Shown: positions 54,480-64,000 of the stretch, piece after piece | Layout of the letters: every line of letters begins with the position of its first letter | Numbering within the stretch: the first letter of the stretch is position 1 | Source of the DNA: Stereum hirsutum FP-91666 SS1 | Lineage: Eukaryota; Basidiomycota; Agaricomycetes; Russulales; Stereaceae | Direction: 5' to 3' | Assembly (NCBI RefSeq): GCF_000264905.1 | Contig: NW_006763144.1 | Coordinates: 372,001-436,000 of the forward strand | Length of the DNA stretch: 64,000 nucleotides | Made by a program: the position numbers and the translations under genes | Notes under the pieces: generated by a model | What the model was told of the DNA's origin: nothing | The model's input: only the letters and a program-made list of their open reading frames with translations | Database searches by the model: none

Positions 54480-55415
54480 ACATGCTGATGGCGCTGGCAG
54501 ACTCGCACTGTGCAGTGTGCATTTGCGGGACGACACGCCCGGCCTCGCTCGGCTGACGCCAAAAGGTCGGCCTGCGCCACAGGGTCATGACTTGTCCACG
54601 ACCGTGACCTGGTTGAACGTGGCGTTCAACGTTCGACTGACCAACCAGACTCGTTTTCCCGCAAACCCTGCATTGGAATTGTATTCATATCTCAGGCTTT
54701 CTATGTACTGAAAACACTAATCTATTCGGCGACAAGTCCTTTACGCTTCGCATCTGGAACTAGGGCTCGATACATTTCGGCGCTTTTCAGTTCACGCTTG
54801 TTTGATATCGTCGACCCCCACTGGTGAACTCAAATGCCGGAAATGGTAGCAACATCTTTCCGACCTCCACACACAAGTCATGCATCGGAGACCCTTAGCT
54901 GACGATGTGCCCCGTGGACCCTACGTTCTAGAAAGTCTCCATGCAGTCGTGCTTGACATCTACTGTATTCCTTTGCCACTAGCCTTGAGCCTGAGTACTT
55001 CGGACATCTCGGCGCCTCGATATCGTTGACCTCTCTGGTATACTCGAATCCATAATCTACCACGGTTTCCCTTCTAATTTCATACACGGTCTTGTTGTGG
55101 CAGAGCTCGCTAGCCGGAAATGTTTCTTGTCTTACTCCCACTTTGCGGACCATGACACTGTAGACGATCGCGCTTCAGGTCGTGACTCACGAGGCTCAAT
55201 ATATCCCACTGTGACCTCCTGGCGTCCACCTATCCACTCATTGACCTCGCACTAGGACCTCGAAACATGTCCATATGGCATAAGCGTTCCCATACACGGC
55301 ATTCTTTTTGACTAATACATCTACTCGTAAGGTCGACTGTGAAGGGACCACTGGAATGTTTTCCATGCTGGCTTCTTACTGCATGGACTTTGCCGGAGAT
55401 GGCACACCCCAGCAG

Positions 55416-55422
55416 TATAAAG
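55416..55422 (+). promoter_or_regulatory. TATA box retained in front of the cysteine-rich pseudogene
   Basis: TATAAAG, 74-80 bases before the former ATG, exactly as in the intact paralogue. Confidence 0.6.
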
Positions 55423-55495
55423 AGGACGTCGGCGACGCCTTTTGACAACAGAGACCAACTTACTTGTATCTCTACCATCGCACGACATCGATAAC

Positions 55496-55865
55496 ATGTT
55501 CGCTCCCTCCTTTATCCGCGTTGCAGTGCCGTCTTGGTGGCCTTGGCCTCTGTCAGTCTTCTTAGTTGATCTATCCTCACATCGAGGACGTACTGACTAT
55601 TGTCTTCCTTTTAGGTGACTTCTGCGACAAGCATCCAGGACAAACGTCAACTTTGATGTCTCACTCCTCCAAACACCGTACTTGTTTGCTGCTCTCCTGT
55701 AAGAATTAAGATCTTAATAACCCTTGCGTTGACTATTCATTGATGTTATCGAAGCTTGGCCTTGTCGAAGGAGTGTGCAACGTCCCGCCCAATGCTGATG
55801 GCGGCTGCTCGCTCGGTCTGGTGCTCGGCTGTTGCAACCCTTCGGTACGTCGATTTCAACCTTAG
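55496..55865 (+). pseudogene. Cysteine-rich secreted protein pseudogene
   Basis: Decayed paralogue of the gene at 35847-36254. The former ATG at 55496 (MFAPSFIRVA) is followed by a one-base frameshift before AVLVALAS, where the same gtcagt donor is used. After the acceptor at about 55615 the frame reads VTSATSIQDKRQL, then an in-frame TGA. Next comes CLTPPNTVLVCCSP with the C...CC pattern, a gtaaga donor, and a last exon VCNVPPNADGGCSLGLVLGCCNP that ends at the TAG at 55863-55865. Thus the Cys order C...CC...C...C...CC of the intact copy is preserved, but the gene has at least two disabling changes. A reading error at one site is possible, at both less so. Confidence 0.68.
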
Positions 55866-56175
55866 CTGGGAGATGATTAGATTCTCGCTCTTTGTGTTTA
55901 CACCGATTTTCTCGCAGGGCGGCCCTTGCCTTCCATACCCTCTTTGATTGCGTAACCAGGCTACTACGTATATTCGCCGGCCGTCTTCAGAGTCACAGAT
56001 TCATGGAACAAAGATAAATATAATTGATGGGTGGCCACCCTTCGAATAACGTCTCCGCTTCTCGTCCCTTGCTTGCTTGTTGTTTTTGTACCGCCTACTG
56101 CAGCTAAGAGCTTGTATTCAACTACTAGCCATCGAGCAGAATTATCACCTCTGTTGCGTACCACGTTTGCTCGCC

Positions 56176-56755
56176 TCTGTGTGACATACCTCTCTTGAGC
56201 CTTCGGAGCTCCGTCCAACACTCGGAGGTCCAAGGCGATAACGAGTGTCTTTCCACATGATTTCAACCACGCAACTTGACCTCAGCGGACAGAGAAAGCA
56301 CGTCGCAAACGAGTAGCCACCTGATTATGATCAAAAGAATGGGCCAGAGCACTACCGGGACTCAGCTGGGTAGGGTGAGAGGCAATCTCCTTGCAGATCC
56401 TGTAGAGTAGCTGTATTATCCGCTTGATGGTAGGTTAATGACGCACCAGATCTGATAGCCACCATGATATAGGCCCTTTGTACGCGCCAGGTTCGTAGAC
56501 AAGTTTGGCGAGAGGGTGTGGATGATCCTAGACGCTATTTCGAGCGGATCCTTGTGGCATGAGAGTCTCCACAGTCTCAATCTGGTGGGGAGAAAGTTGA
56601 ACAAAGTGGGTAGAGTCGACGGTCATAGACTCATAGTGCTCAAGGGGCAGCCAGCGACCGAGGAAGAGAAAAGGCGGCCAGAAAGCATGCCACCAGCAAG
56701 AGCGAACCGAATAACCAGCGCGGAAAGTGCCGGCATCCGCCACAACGCCACCCGC
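56176..56755. other. Intergenic left of the 392-bp TIR element
   Basis: About 580 bases; no gene, RNA or repeat recognised. Short frames around 56416-56604 are not supported. Confidence 0.4.
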
Positions 56756-57163
56756 GTCGAACAAGGACCCCTGCGTATGCTGACAGAGGTCCCATCCGAA
56801 AACCCCCAAAATCGGTCGTTTTCGTCGCACGATTTTGGGGGTGTTTTCGTCGCATCAGGGATGGGACATCGGATTTTTGGCCATTTCCGTCGCACGTCGG
56901 ATGGAACATCGCTCCGCATAAGGCCTTCCCAAACCCTGGTCGTCAAAAAATTTCCCCAAATCATGTTTTTGGCCGTGTTTGCCAAGTTTTTACCCCATTT
57001 TTTGCGTCCCCGAGAGACATTTTCGTCGCATAGCGGGATGGAACATCAGCATCGAAAAGCCGTTTTCGTCGCACTACGGATCGGACGAAACGCGATTTTT
57101 CGCTCAAAATTCGTCGCATCAGGATGGGACCTGCGTCAGCATACGCAGGGGTCCTGTCGAACA
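56756..57163. repeat. Target site duplication pair GTCGAACA flanking the element
   Basis: GTCGAACA occurs at 56756-56763 and again at 57156-57163, immediately outside the inverted repeats. Confidence 0.9.
56764..57155. mobile_element. 392-bp non-autonomous TIR element with 8-bp target duplication (hAT-like MITE)
   Basis: Both ends read AGGACCCCTGCGTATGCTGAC inward (21 bases perfect), then two mismatches, then AGGTCCCATCC, making a 34-bp terminal inverted repeat. The flanks are a perfect 8-bp direct duplication GTCGAACA (56756-56763 and 57156-57163). The interior has six direct copies of a CGTCGCA core (often TTTTCGTCGCA) and several GATGGGAC/GATGGAAC words. No ORF of transposase type is present. 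An 8-bp duplication is typical of hAT superfamily transposases; the family link is inference. Confidence 0.9.
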
Positions 57164-58036
57164 TTGTGCCCGCTGGCAACCTTGCAACCTTGCAATTGCG
57201 TAGTATGGCTAGCTTTGTATAGGCTTGGAACCTCATACAGGCCTGGAGTTAACGCACAAACGCTCCACCAGTAAGTCCACGATAAAGTCCACCGTTAACC
57301 CAGCAATCCTCCCCTGCTTCAAGGTTTCACGCTGCTGACTATGCAGTAGGCTACATGCGCCCTCGAACTGCCGAAAAATCTGGAGCGATCGGTATCTACG
57401 CTAACAAACGCCTACAAGCGCCTTTTCTTCCTTCCACCATCCTCGATGGCTGATAAATAGCAGATCTAGCTTGTACTGGAGGAGGAAGCAAGAGCTACTC
57501 ATACTTTTGGCCAGAGAAGACATGGGAAGGAAGAGATTCACTACGTTTACCAGAGTAGCATCAAGTTCGCAAGATCATCCTTATGGCGCAGACTTAAGAG
57601 CACGGCACGTTCATCGAAGTTCTTGTCGAAGATCCTGGAGCATCACGCGTTGGCCCTAAATATCTCGCTGAGTTTCCCTTCTTTCGCCCTTGCTTTCCGT
57701 CACATTTAACTGTAATCGTTTTGTCTGTGTTGCTCCCTGTCTTGTCGCGCTCTCTCATATGTTCTGTACCACCATCTACCTTTGAATGACTGAATGGTAG
57801 AAGATACTGTCCCCTTCAGTGGTGATATACAGCATCCTATGCCATATTTGTTGTTATGATGAGTTGACATACACCAGGCGCTTCTCACCGGTTTGCGTGG
57901 ATGATACAGACCACACCACCGTGTGCCGTGCTGCCCGATTTGATCTACAAGATTCCTCTCCCATTATTGATGCTTTAACCGCTGACCTGCGCATTCGACC
58001 TTGCCTCCTTTTCAGATCGATGTACTTGCTCCCTAG
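57164..58036. other. Intergenic upstream of hydrolase pseudogene
   Basis: About 870 bases without a supported gene; TTGCAACC/TTGCAATT words at about 57180-57196. Confidence 0.4.
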
Positions 58037-58680
58037 ATGTCTGAACAGACCGGCCACATCGACTTTACCACGTACGACGAAACGCACAAAACCCAGTGGG
58101 TCAAAGTCGTCGGAGATCTCGACTTCAGTGTTAGACCCTTTGTCGTCCTCCACGGAGGCCCAGAGATAGCAGCACCCTACCTTGGCCCTCACCTCGAGCT
58201 TTACACGAAGCTTAGCATCCCATTATCCTCTATGAAGTCAGATGCGGACACTCTATCCACCCCCTCACAAAACCAAGGAATTTCGGTCCGTCGAGCTTTT
58301 CATGGACGAGTTCGACAACGTGCTTTTTCGAGATCGCAGACAACTTTGATCTATACGTCCATTCGTGGTGAAGCACAACTCTCGCTGCCGACTACGTCGC
58401 TACTTGCCATCCGAGGGGACTCAACCACCTAATTATCGCGGATCCGCCGGCGTCTGTGCTGCTCTGAGGCAAGAGCACGACGGTGTTATTAGAGGCGAGG
58501 TATCCGAAGTGGTTTGTGGAGATGTTGAGGAAGTATGAGAGGGTAGAGACGACGGATGAGGAGGAGTGTCAGGAAGGTCAAGGTCGTGTTAGTACTCACA
58601 GGTTTCTACGAGATTATATAGGTGGGGAACTTCTGAGTTTAATCTTACCGGGCTTCTGCATGTCCCTCACTCTTCTCTAA
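58037..58680 (+). pseudogene. Alpha/beta-hydrolase (proline iminopeptidase / L-amino acid amidase family) pseudogene
   Basis: Remnant of an S33-type hydrolase. The start at 58037 (MSEQTGHIDFTTYDETHKTQ) and the oxyanion segment FVVLHGGPEIAAPYLGPHLELY are recognisable; HGGPG is expected, but HGGPE is found. Downstream the homologous readings change frame: an EVRCGHSIHPLTKPRNFGPS stretch (about 58230-58290), an LFMDEFDNVLF stretch in another frame, then ADNFDLYVHSW. There a TGA replaces the residues after the nucleophile elbow (GHSWGG expected). LAADYVATCHPRGLNHLIIADPPASVLL follows, another TGA, then LEARYPKWFVEMLRKYERVETTDEE. The multiple frameshifts and two stops make it non-functional. Intact relatives of about 310 residues cleave N-terminal proline or amino-acid amides. 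Confidence 0.85.
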
Positions 58681-59728
58681 TGGCATCGAGGATGAAGCGC
58701 AGGGCAAATATGTTCGTCCCGTCTCCGAGAATATACACAAAGTGAAGTGGCTATGATTTGATAAAAGTAGTTATATACCGTTCTGAGAGGAAAAAGAGAG
58801 CTAAGTACTTCGAGATGCTTGATAGGCGTTTGAAAGGGTAAAGTCTGAGTCGTACTGGGAGCCAAGACTCCGTACTGTAATGGATGCTAAAAGTAACTAC
58901 ATATCGAAGGCTCGTAGAAGAAGAAAGGTAGTAGTATGTGAAATTGAACCTCTTCGTCGCTAATACACAGAGATCTGTGCATGTGCATGATTACGGAGCC
59001 GAAGATACAAGTAAATGAGGAGGGAAAAGGCAAACAAAGAGAAAGATGGCAGTGCATAAAAAATAAACAACCTCCTCGTCGCTGATACACAGATGACTGT
59101 GTACGTACATGGATAGAAACTGAAGATACAAATCGACGAGGGGGCGAAAGTTAACGAGTCGAGCTGAGATATGTAAGAGAACTTTACGGACACAGACACG
59201 GGTGGCACCTGGTGGCACCAATAACCTTCGATCCTCAACCCTAGCCCCTCCACCTCGTTGACCGAAGTCACTTGGTGCCATCCCCAGTTCGAAGAGCCTC
59301 TGTAAAAAGACCGAAGTCCTCTGCTGGCTGACTGGCGGGTCACTCGGACGCCCAGCCGCCGCCGGGCTGACCATGGGGGAAGCTCTGGGTTAGAGCGTCG
59401 CCGACGCGCCCAAAGTCATCTGCTGGTCAACTAGCATTTGCTTGAAAGCTAGCTGCCGCTGATAGACATTTCGGGCTCGTCGCGCCTATGAGGACATCGA
59501 ACACCCCAGCATACTCACATCTATCACCGATCACTATAGATGATGAAAGTGCGGTAGAGAAGGGAGGCTTGCCGGGCAGCGTGGTCTCGTGAGGAACAAC
59601 CTACACGCGCTGACACATGTTCTCTCCTCCCAATGCAGGGTGTTCGACGTACCTCAAACTCGCAAGACGCCTCCCAGAACCGATCTTCATTGATCCCGCT
59701 GCACCAGAGCTCAAAACCATGCTCTCCA
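58681..59728. other. Gene-poor stretch with a 122-bp tandem duplication
   Basis: About 1 kb. Two imperfect copies (about 58927-59048 and 59049-59170) share a CCTC-TCGTCGCT-ATACACAGA core and GAAGATACAA. Minus-strand frames across it are Ser/Phe/Cys-rich and look non-coding. GACCGAAGTC words recur at 59261-59310. Confidence 0.5.
58927..59170. repeat. Imperfect tandem duplication, unit about 122 bp
   Basis: The best-matching cores begin at 58949 and 59071, 122 bases apart, and run about 75 bases with scattered mismatches. Confidence 0.65.
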
Positions 59729-60977
59729 TCAGTACTCCCAAGTCAAAATGTCGACATCAACGTCCATCGGGGTGTCATTCCTGCATAGCGCCAACTCCGC
59801 AGCCCGAATCTTTGCCTCCATCTTCCTGGCCTTTATAGAAATCTCAGTTGGGCGCATGACCATCTGTCGGGGAGAGCTCGAAAGGCGAATGGGTGTGGTG
59901 CGGGATTGGACTGGCTGGACTGATTGGGGAACACGGGGTTGGAGGTCGGCATGAGCAGCTATGGGCTGAGAGTATCCAGTTTGGCGACGGCCGTTGCTAG
60001 ACTTTTTCGGGGGCGGTGGGCTACGATGGTAAGAAGAAAAACATGAGATGACGCTAGCCACAGTAATGCACAAAATAATAGCTTACAGGTTATTGAGCTC
60101 AATGAACGACAAGAATCTGTCATTAGACATATTGGGATATCTCCCATCGTTGAAACAGCTGCTCTCGTTGTAGCATGTTAGCCAATCTTTCCGCAGAAAT
60201 GCCCGTGAGGATCAATGACGCTTACCCGACGGTTATTATCTGCTTTCTGGGTTCGCTATCGTTCCGCTTTCTGGGTTTGTTATCGTTCCGCTTTCTGGGT
60301 TCGCTATCGTTCGACTTTCTGGGCTGGCTATTGTTCAGGTAGAAGCATTTGGTCGGACCTTCATAGAAATAAATCACACCATAAGCCCACAGACGTTCAT
60401 CAACAACAACAGATCGACAACGACGGATCGACAACGTACTGGATTTGTTGGTGCAGTGGTAACAGCGACACTTTGACCCTCCTGGAACATATGATGTGCT
60501 TCTCGCATCACTGAAAGCATGTTTCTTGCTCACAAACTCCTTTGAGTCTATTCATACTTCAATTAGAATAGCACTCGGAATGGGGACATAAGGGTGGCAC
60601 GTACCGCAAGGCTTTGCTTTGTTGGGTGTGGCCTCCAATGCTTCGTGAATGGGTTCCATAGGCGTCGGGCGCATTTGACGGGCATGCAAATGTTCAGCTC
60701 GACGCTGCATGACACAGCGCATCTGCTCGGTAAGGTCTCTGCAGAGAGAATCAGCGAAACGGCCATTGAGGTAACCCGGGACCAGGCCTGCAATTGCGGT
60801 GGCGAACGGAATGGACAACACTGCTAGGGCGGGACTGTGTTCGGAGAGCCGGATTGCTGTCACGACACATGCACCAATTATGCCAACTGTCCACACAAAC
60901 GGAATGAGCTGTATGGCGGATGACACCAGGCGCCATATGAGATGGTCGATTATGAGATCTTTGCGAGCCGACTGCAT
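59729..60977 (-). CDS. Predicted two-helix membrane protein with 8-residue tandem repeats
   Basis: No family recognised. The model has four exons (60977-60605, 60547-60226, 60158-60087, 60053-59729). Their phases all agree, giving 1092 nt and 363 residues. Exon 1 (MQSARKDLIIDHLIWRLVSS) has two hydrophobic segments, IQLIPFVWTVGIIGACVVTAI and LAVLSIPFATAIAGLVPGYL, then an amphipathic basic stretch (MRCVMQRRAEHLHARQ). Exon 2 holds four copies of a charged NDSEPRKR-like octad. Exon 4 is Pro/Ser/Arg-rich with a helix KARKMEAKIRAAELAL and an acidic end (MDVDVDILTWEY). An upstream minus-strand segment at 61092 (MSSLNSIACCLFVLTHLI) could be an extra signal-peptide exon. The agreement of phases is the main support. 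Confidence 0.6.
60240..60335 (-). repeat. Four tandem 24-bp units inside an exon
   Basis: Units begin at 60240, 60264, 60288 and 60312, each with CTTTCTGGG at its core; the second and third are nearly identical and the fourth is the most diverged. They encode a basic/acidic octad on the minus strand. Confidence 0.9.
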
Positions 60978-61495
60978 CGTGATCGACAAGAGGGGAGATC
61001 GTGGTTTGTATCAGATGTGAGCGACTGTGGGCGTTCGTGATAAGATGAGTGAGCACGAAAAGGCAACAAGCGATGGAATTTAAGGAGCTCATTGTTGAAC
61101 GTGTTGTTGTTCCCACGGTGACACGTTCCCACGAGGACTGTAGGGCAAAGCAATGACGTAAGTGTCACAAAGAGGCGTCCCTAAGTAGAGCTGATGAAAT
61201 TAAATTCCACATACCTGACCGATGGACCGTGCTTCGTGCAAAAAAACACAGGCATCATGTGCTCAATTTACCGGAACGCTGAACTACCAGTGCACCAGCT
61301 TAGGGCGCCGAAGTCGGGATTGTGCTCATGCTATCGCGTAAGTCCGTACTGCCCAGTGATGGCAGAATATACTCAACCATTATCGCTACGTGTATTCCCG
61401 TTCGTAACCTGAGGAACAGGACACCACACAGAACGACGCACCGTAAGCCATATACGGGCCTCGAACCTCTGTATATTCTACTTCACAGCTGCCTC
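60978..61495. other. Intergenic between membrane-protein gene and MDR copy 3
   Basis: About 520 bases. It contains the promoter of the minus-strand membrane-protein gene and the 3' flank of MDR copy 3. No other gene supported. Confidence 0.4.
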
Positions 61496-63256
61496 TCAAT
61501 CGTCTGCCACTATAATCACCCTCTTCGCAATATTCCTGCCTTTCAAGACATCCAAAAGACCCTGCTCTGCGGTCTCCAACCCTTCGCTCACATCTTCTCT
61601 GTACTGGATCAATCCTTCCTTGATGAGCGGTATCATGACGCGGTAGAACTCGACAGTGTACGCGGGAGCAAGGGCGGAAACAATGAAGCCGTGCATGGTG
61701 AGTTGCTTGCTGATTATGTCCGCGTAGTTCTGTATGTAACCGTTAGGAATACGCCTGCAGACGGGGTCACTCATAAGAAACAAACAGACAGAACCTTGAT
61801 ACCAGGGTATGATGGGCCATTGTACATCGAGATAACGCCACATTGCTAGTACGCCACATTAATTGTCAGACACAGGCATGCATTCGAAAGTTTTAGCGAC
61901 TCACGATGAATCTACCGTGAGTGTTGGCGTATTGTAATGCGAGGTCGAGTACTTCACCACCAACATTGTCCTGCACCCCAAATAGAAAATATCGAGTCAG
62001 CTGGATAAAGGATCAAAGAAGAGTCGCAGACCCAATATCTGTTCAACACGATTGGTCAGAGCGGTTCGAGACTTGTATAGTGAGTGTGTGCGGGCTACAT
62101 ACATATCAATTGGACCCTCGAGCCCAAGTATGCTCTGAGTGCTTTCTTTCTTGTAGTTGAAGACAATGTCTGCGCCAAGGCTGCGAACGAAGTCGCATTT
62201 CTCGTCGCTACCGGCGGATGCGATCACTTTCAACCCATCACGTTTGGCCAATTGAACAACAAGGCTACCAACAGGACCACCTGAGAATCAGAGTGAGCGT
62301 CGAGCAACAAGGGTGTATGGCATATATCCCTACCTGCAGTGGTGACGAAGACTGTTTCGCCCTGGATACAGCGATTGTCAGTTAACGGCGAGCACTCATT
62401 CATTAGTGTGACTCGCCTTCTTCGCAGCAGAAAACTTTCTCCAGCCACAGTATGCTAAATATGGATGGTTAGTGAGCTTGAGATTGGTCACAGCCGGTTC
62501 AACCTACCCGTCTGACCTGCGACGATTGCGACTGTTACGTTGGAGTAAGAGGGGCCATCAGAACATGAACACTTGCCTGGCATCCCCAAGGTACCGACAT
62601 ATAGACTCCACGGCAGGCCAGCGTTCTCTAGATTTCTGAGCCCATTAGTCTGTCCATAAACAGCGTACTCCTCAAAAGCTGATACGAAGGGGCAATGTAA
62701 GTCACGGAATAGTCGGTCACAAGTACGATGTACTCACAAAGCATTCCATAAACATGGTCTCCCTTCTGGAAAGCAGTGGTTTCGCTTCTGAGGACAACGC
62801 CGATTCCATAGTTCGAAACACTGTGGTCTGATTGTGGGTAAAACGACTCTCAAGACCATGTAGAATAGACCTACGGGTTTCCGATGGAGAACGCGTACTG
62901 TGGAAGCACGCATGCAGAACGTAAGTTTAAGACTACGACCTCGAGATGCATAACTTGGATACTTACGGTGGAGGGTACCTTTGCCCCAGATCCACCCATC
63001 CTACCTCTGATGAGGACGTCGATGGAAAGCACTAGCGTCTTCACAAGAACGCCGCCATCGAGAACCACACTTTCTAGGTCGATCGTCTGGGTCGTATCAT
63101 AGACGGTTGTTTGCCCTGGGACGGGGTCACCTGGACGCCAACGGAAAGAGAAATGCACGCTACACGTTAATGGTATGTAGGCAGAAGGAGTAAAAAGCAT
63201 GTCGCACCGAAAGGGTGTTCGTTAAACAAAAGACGGGCGTTCACGATTGGCGCCAT
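61496..63256 (-). CDS. Zinc-independent MDR oxidoreductase, copy 3
   Basis: Third paralogue, opposite strand to copies 1 and 2. It starts at the ATG at 63256 (MAPIVNARLLFNEHPFG). Motifs: PVPGQTTVYDTTQTIDLES, LVLSIDVLIRGRM (the usual DPY is DVL here), SNYGIGVVLRSE-like near 62810, AGLPWSLYVGTLGMPG, a 9-nt exon at 62508-62516, AYCGWRKFSAAKKGETVFVTTA, Rossmann loop GGPVGSLVVQLAKRDGLKVIASAGS (about 62280-62205), WDNVGGEVLDLALQYANTHGRF, QCGAISMYNGP, LTMHGFIVSALAP and AKRVIIVADD. One intron (62576-62517) has a GC donor (gcaagt). A TATATAT stretch lies at 63294-63300. No break seen. It pairs with copy 2 as part of the inverted duplication. Substrate unknown. Confidence 0.86.
62508..62516 (-). other. 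9-nt micro-exon of MDR copy 3
   Basis: GTCAGACGG on the minus strand lies between acceptor gcag and donor gtaggt, following the GC-AG intron 62576-62517. It supplies G-Q-T before AYCGW. Confidence 0.78.
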
Positions 63257-64000
63257 CTGTAAAACTGATGAGAAATACGTACTGTTCCTCAAGATATATA
63301 CCTTCAGAAAATTGCGCTCGACTTGAGGCAAACCGAGAATGTTCATTGTGTCGCGAGCGCGGGGGTGAGTGGATACAACGATCCACTGATAAGCATAGAT
63401 CACTCAACGGTATGGTAGTCATTAGCCTGGACAAAGGAAGAAACGATCGCTAGCCGACACAACAGGTAGCGCTGACCCTGCAATACCCTGGTCAGCGCCC
63501 AAGTGTAAAGATAGGTTGTGTCGAGTGCGATACGGGGCGAGACATTGTAGGCATCAACGAAGGATGATGGAGCTCCACACCGAATTTGATGCATCCTCCT
63601 CATCGCTCACTGAGGCGATACATCCTGGTGGGACCTTCGTGGATACAGAAACATATGAATAGCTCTTTCTGACCCACAGAGGGAACAATGTGGATGTCTC
63701 TGTGGGTCGCCAATAGAGTTTCTACCATCCACCATTCTGAACGGAGCAGCTCCTCCGATGACAGCCTCTGCGGAAGTCATTTACGCTGATACAGCCTCAA
63801 GGCAGAGGAGGGGAATGGCTGGAGGATCTCATTCAACTCAAGGATTGCGTATGCTCCTGAACCCCGTCAGAGAATCTGACTTCCGTGCTTATGACTGCTC
63901 CCAACAGATGTGCAACGTACTCTCCAAGATAATTCCTCCTAGTCTTCGCTGCGACCACAACTAAACGGCCAAAATGTATTCTCATCAGGGTATACGTCTT
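63257..64000. other. Right-edge region with an 11-bp inverted repeat
   Basis: About 740 bases. It contains the copy 3 promoter and a perfect hairpin GACCCACAGAG / CTCTGTGGGTC at 63671-63681 and 63698-63708 (16-base loop). An open frame at 63758-63964 has no recognised domain. Confidence 0.45.

Larger units (their letters stand above)
54480..56175 (+). repeat. Inverted duplication, arm 2 (cysteine-rich pseudogene with flanks)
   Basis: Matches the minus strand of 37095-35575 in order: promoter upstream anchors, TATA region, coding part and 3' flank. It is longer than arm 1 by about 170 bases, showing indels. Confidence 0.8.

Noticed and set aside
54878..55153. Minus-strand frame starting MVRKVGVRQETF
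   Set aside because: Lies inside the duplicated promoter region of the cysteine-rich gene and is not open in the other arm.
61440..61480. tRNA-like T-loop (ggttcgaggcc on the minus strand)
   Set aside because: No matching acceptor, D or anticodon stems nearby. No tRNA or rRNA gene was found in the window.

Overview
This window is nuclear DNA of a filamentous basidiomycete, almost certainly an Agaricomycete. Its genes are broken by many 50-70 nt GT-AG introns. Several families are typical of that group: a CYP63-like P450 tail, seven-helix membrane proteins of the DUF6533/6534 type, an F-box gene, and a Ngaro tyrosine-recombinase retrotransposon. I could not name the species. All gene models come from reading splice sites and frame continuity by eye.

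Layout. 1-7 kb: the 3' part of a cytochrome P450, a seven-helix membrane protein, a secreted/anchored M14 carboxypeptidase and a TPR protein. 7-31 kb is a conserved housekeeping block: AVT-type amino-acid transporter, cytosolic isoleucyl-tRNA synthetase, spliceosomal zinc-finger protein SNU23, an EXS-domain (ERD1/XPR1-like) protein, phosphomevalonate kinase ERG8, a frameshifted F-box gene, the arginine-specific carbamoyl-phosphate synthase small subunit CPA1 with an intron-split arginine-attenuator uORF, and a Cdc1/Ted1-type metallophosphoesterase. 31-37 kb: two tandem zinc-independent medium-chain dehydrogenase/reductase (MDR) genes and a small cysteine-rich secreted protein gene. 39-43 kb: a BAG-domain co-chaperone divergent from a PBS2-like MAP kinase kinase. 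44.8-50.6 kb: a structurally complete Ngaro element (A1-gag-RT/RH-YR-B1-A2-B2) whose A1 repeat carries a nested 278-bp TA-flanked MITE. 51.7-53.2 kb: a second seven-helix protein. 54.5-63.3 kb: an inverted, partly decayed copy of the 33-37 kb segment (cysteine-rich protein pseudogene, then a third MDR gene). The two duplicated parts are separated by a 392-bp terminal-inverted-repeat element with an 8-bp target duplication, an alpha/beta-hydrolase pseudogene and a two-helix membrane-protein gene.

The left and central parts look like stable gene-dense chromosome. The right third is accessory: transposons, paralogues, pseudogenes and simple repeats. The most interesting items are the split attenuator uORF, the nested MITE with its empty-site control in A2, the undescribed 392-bp TIR element with internal CGTCGCA repeats, the inverted MDR/secreted-protein duplication, and a 9-nt micro-exon kept in all three MDR paralogues.
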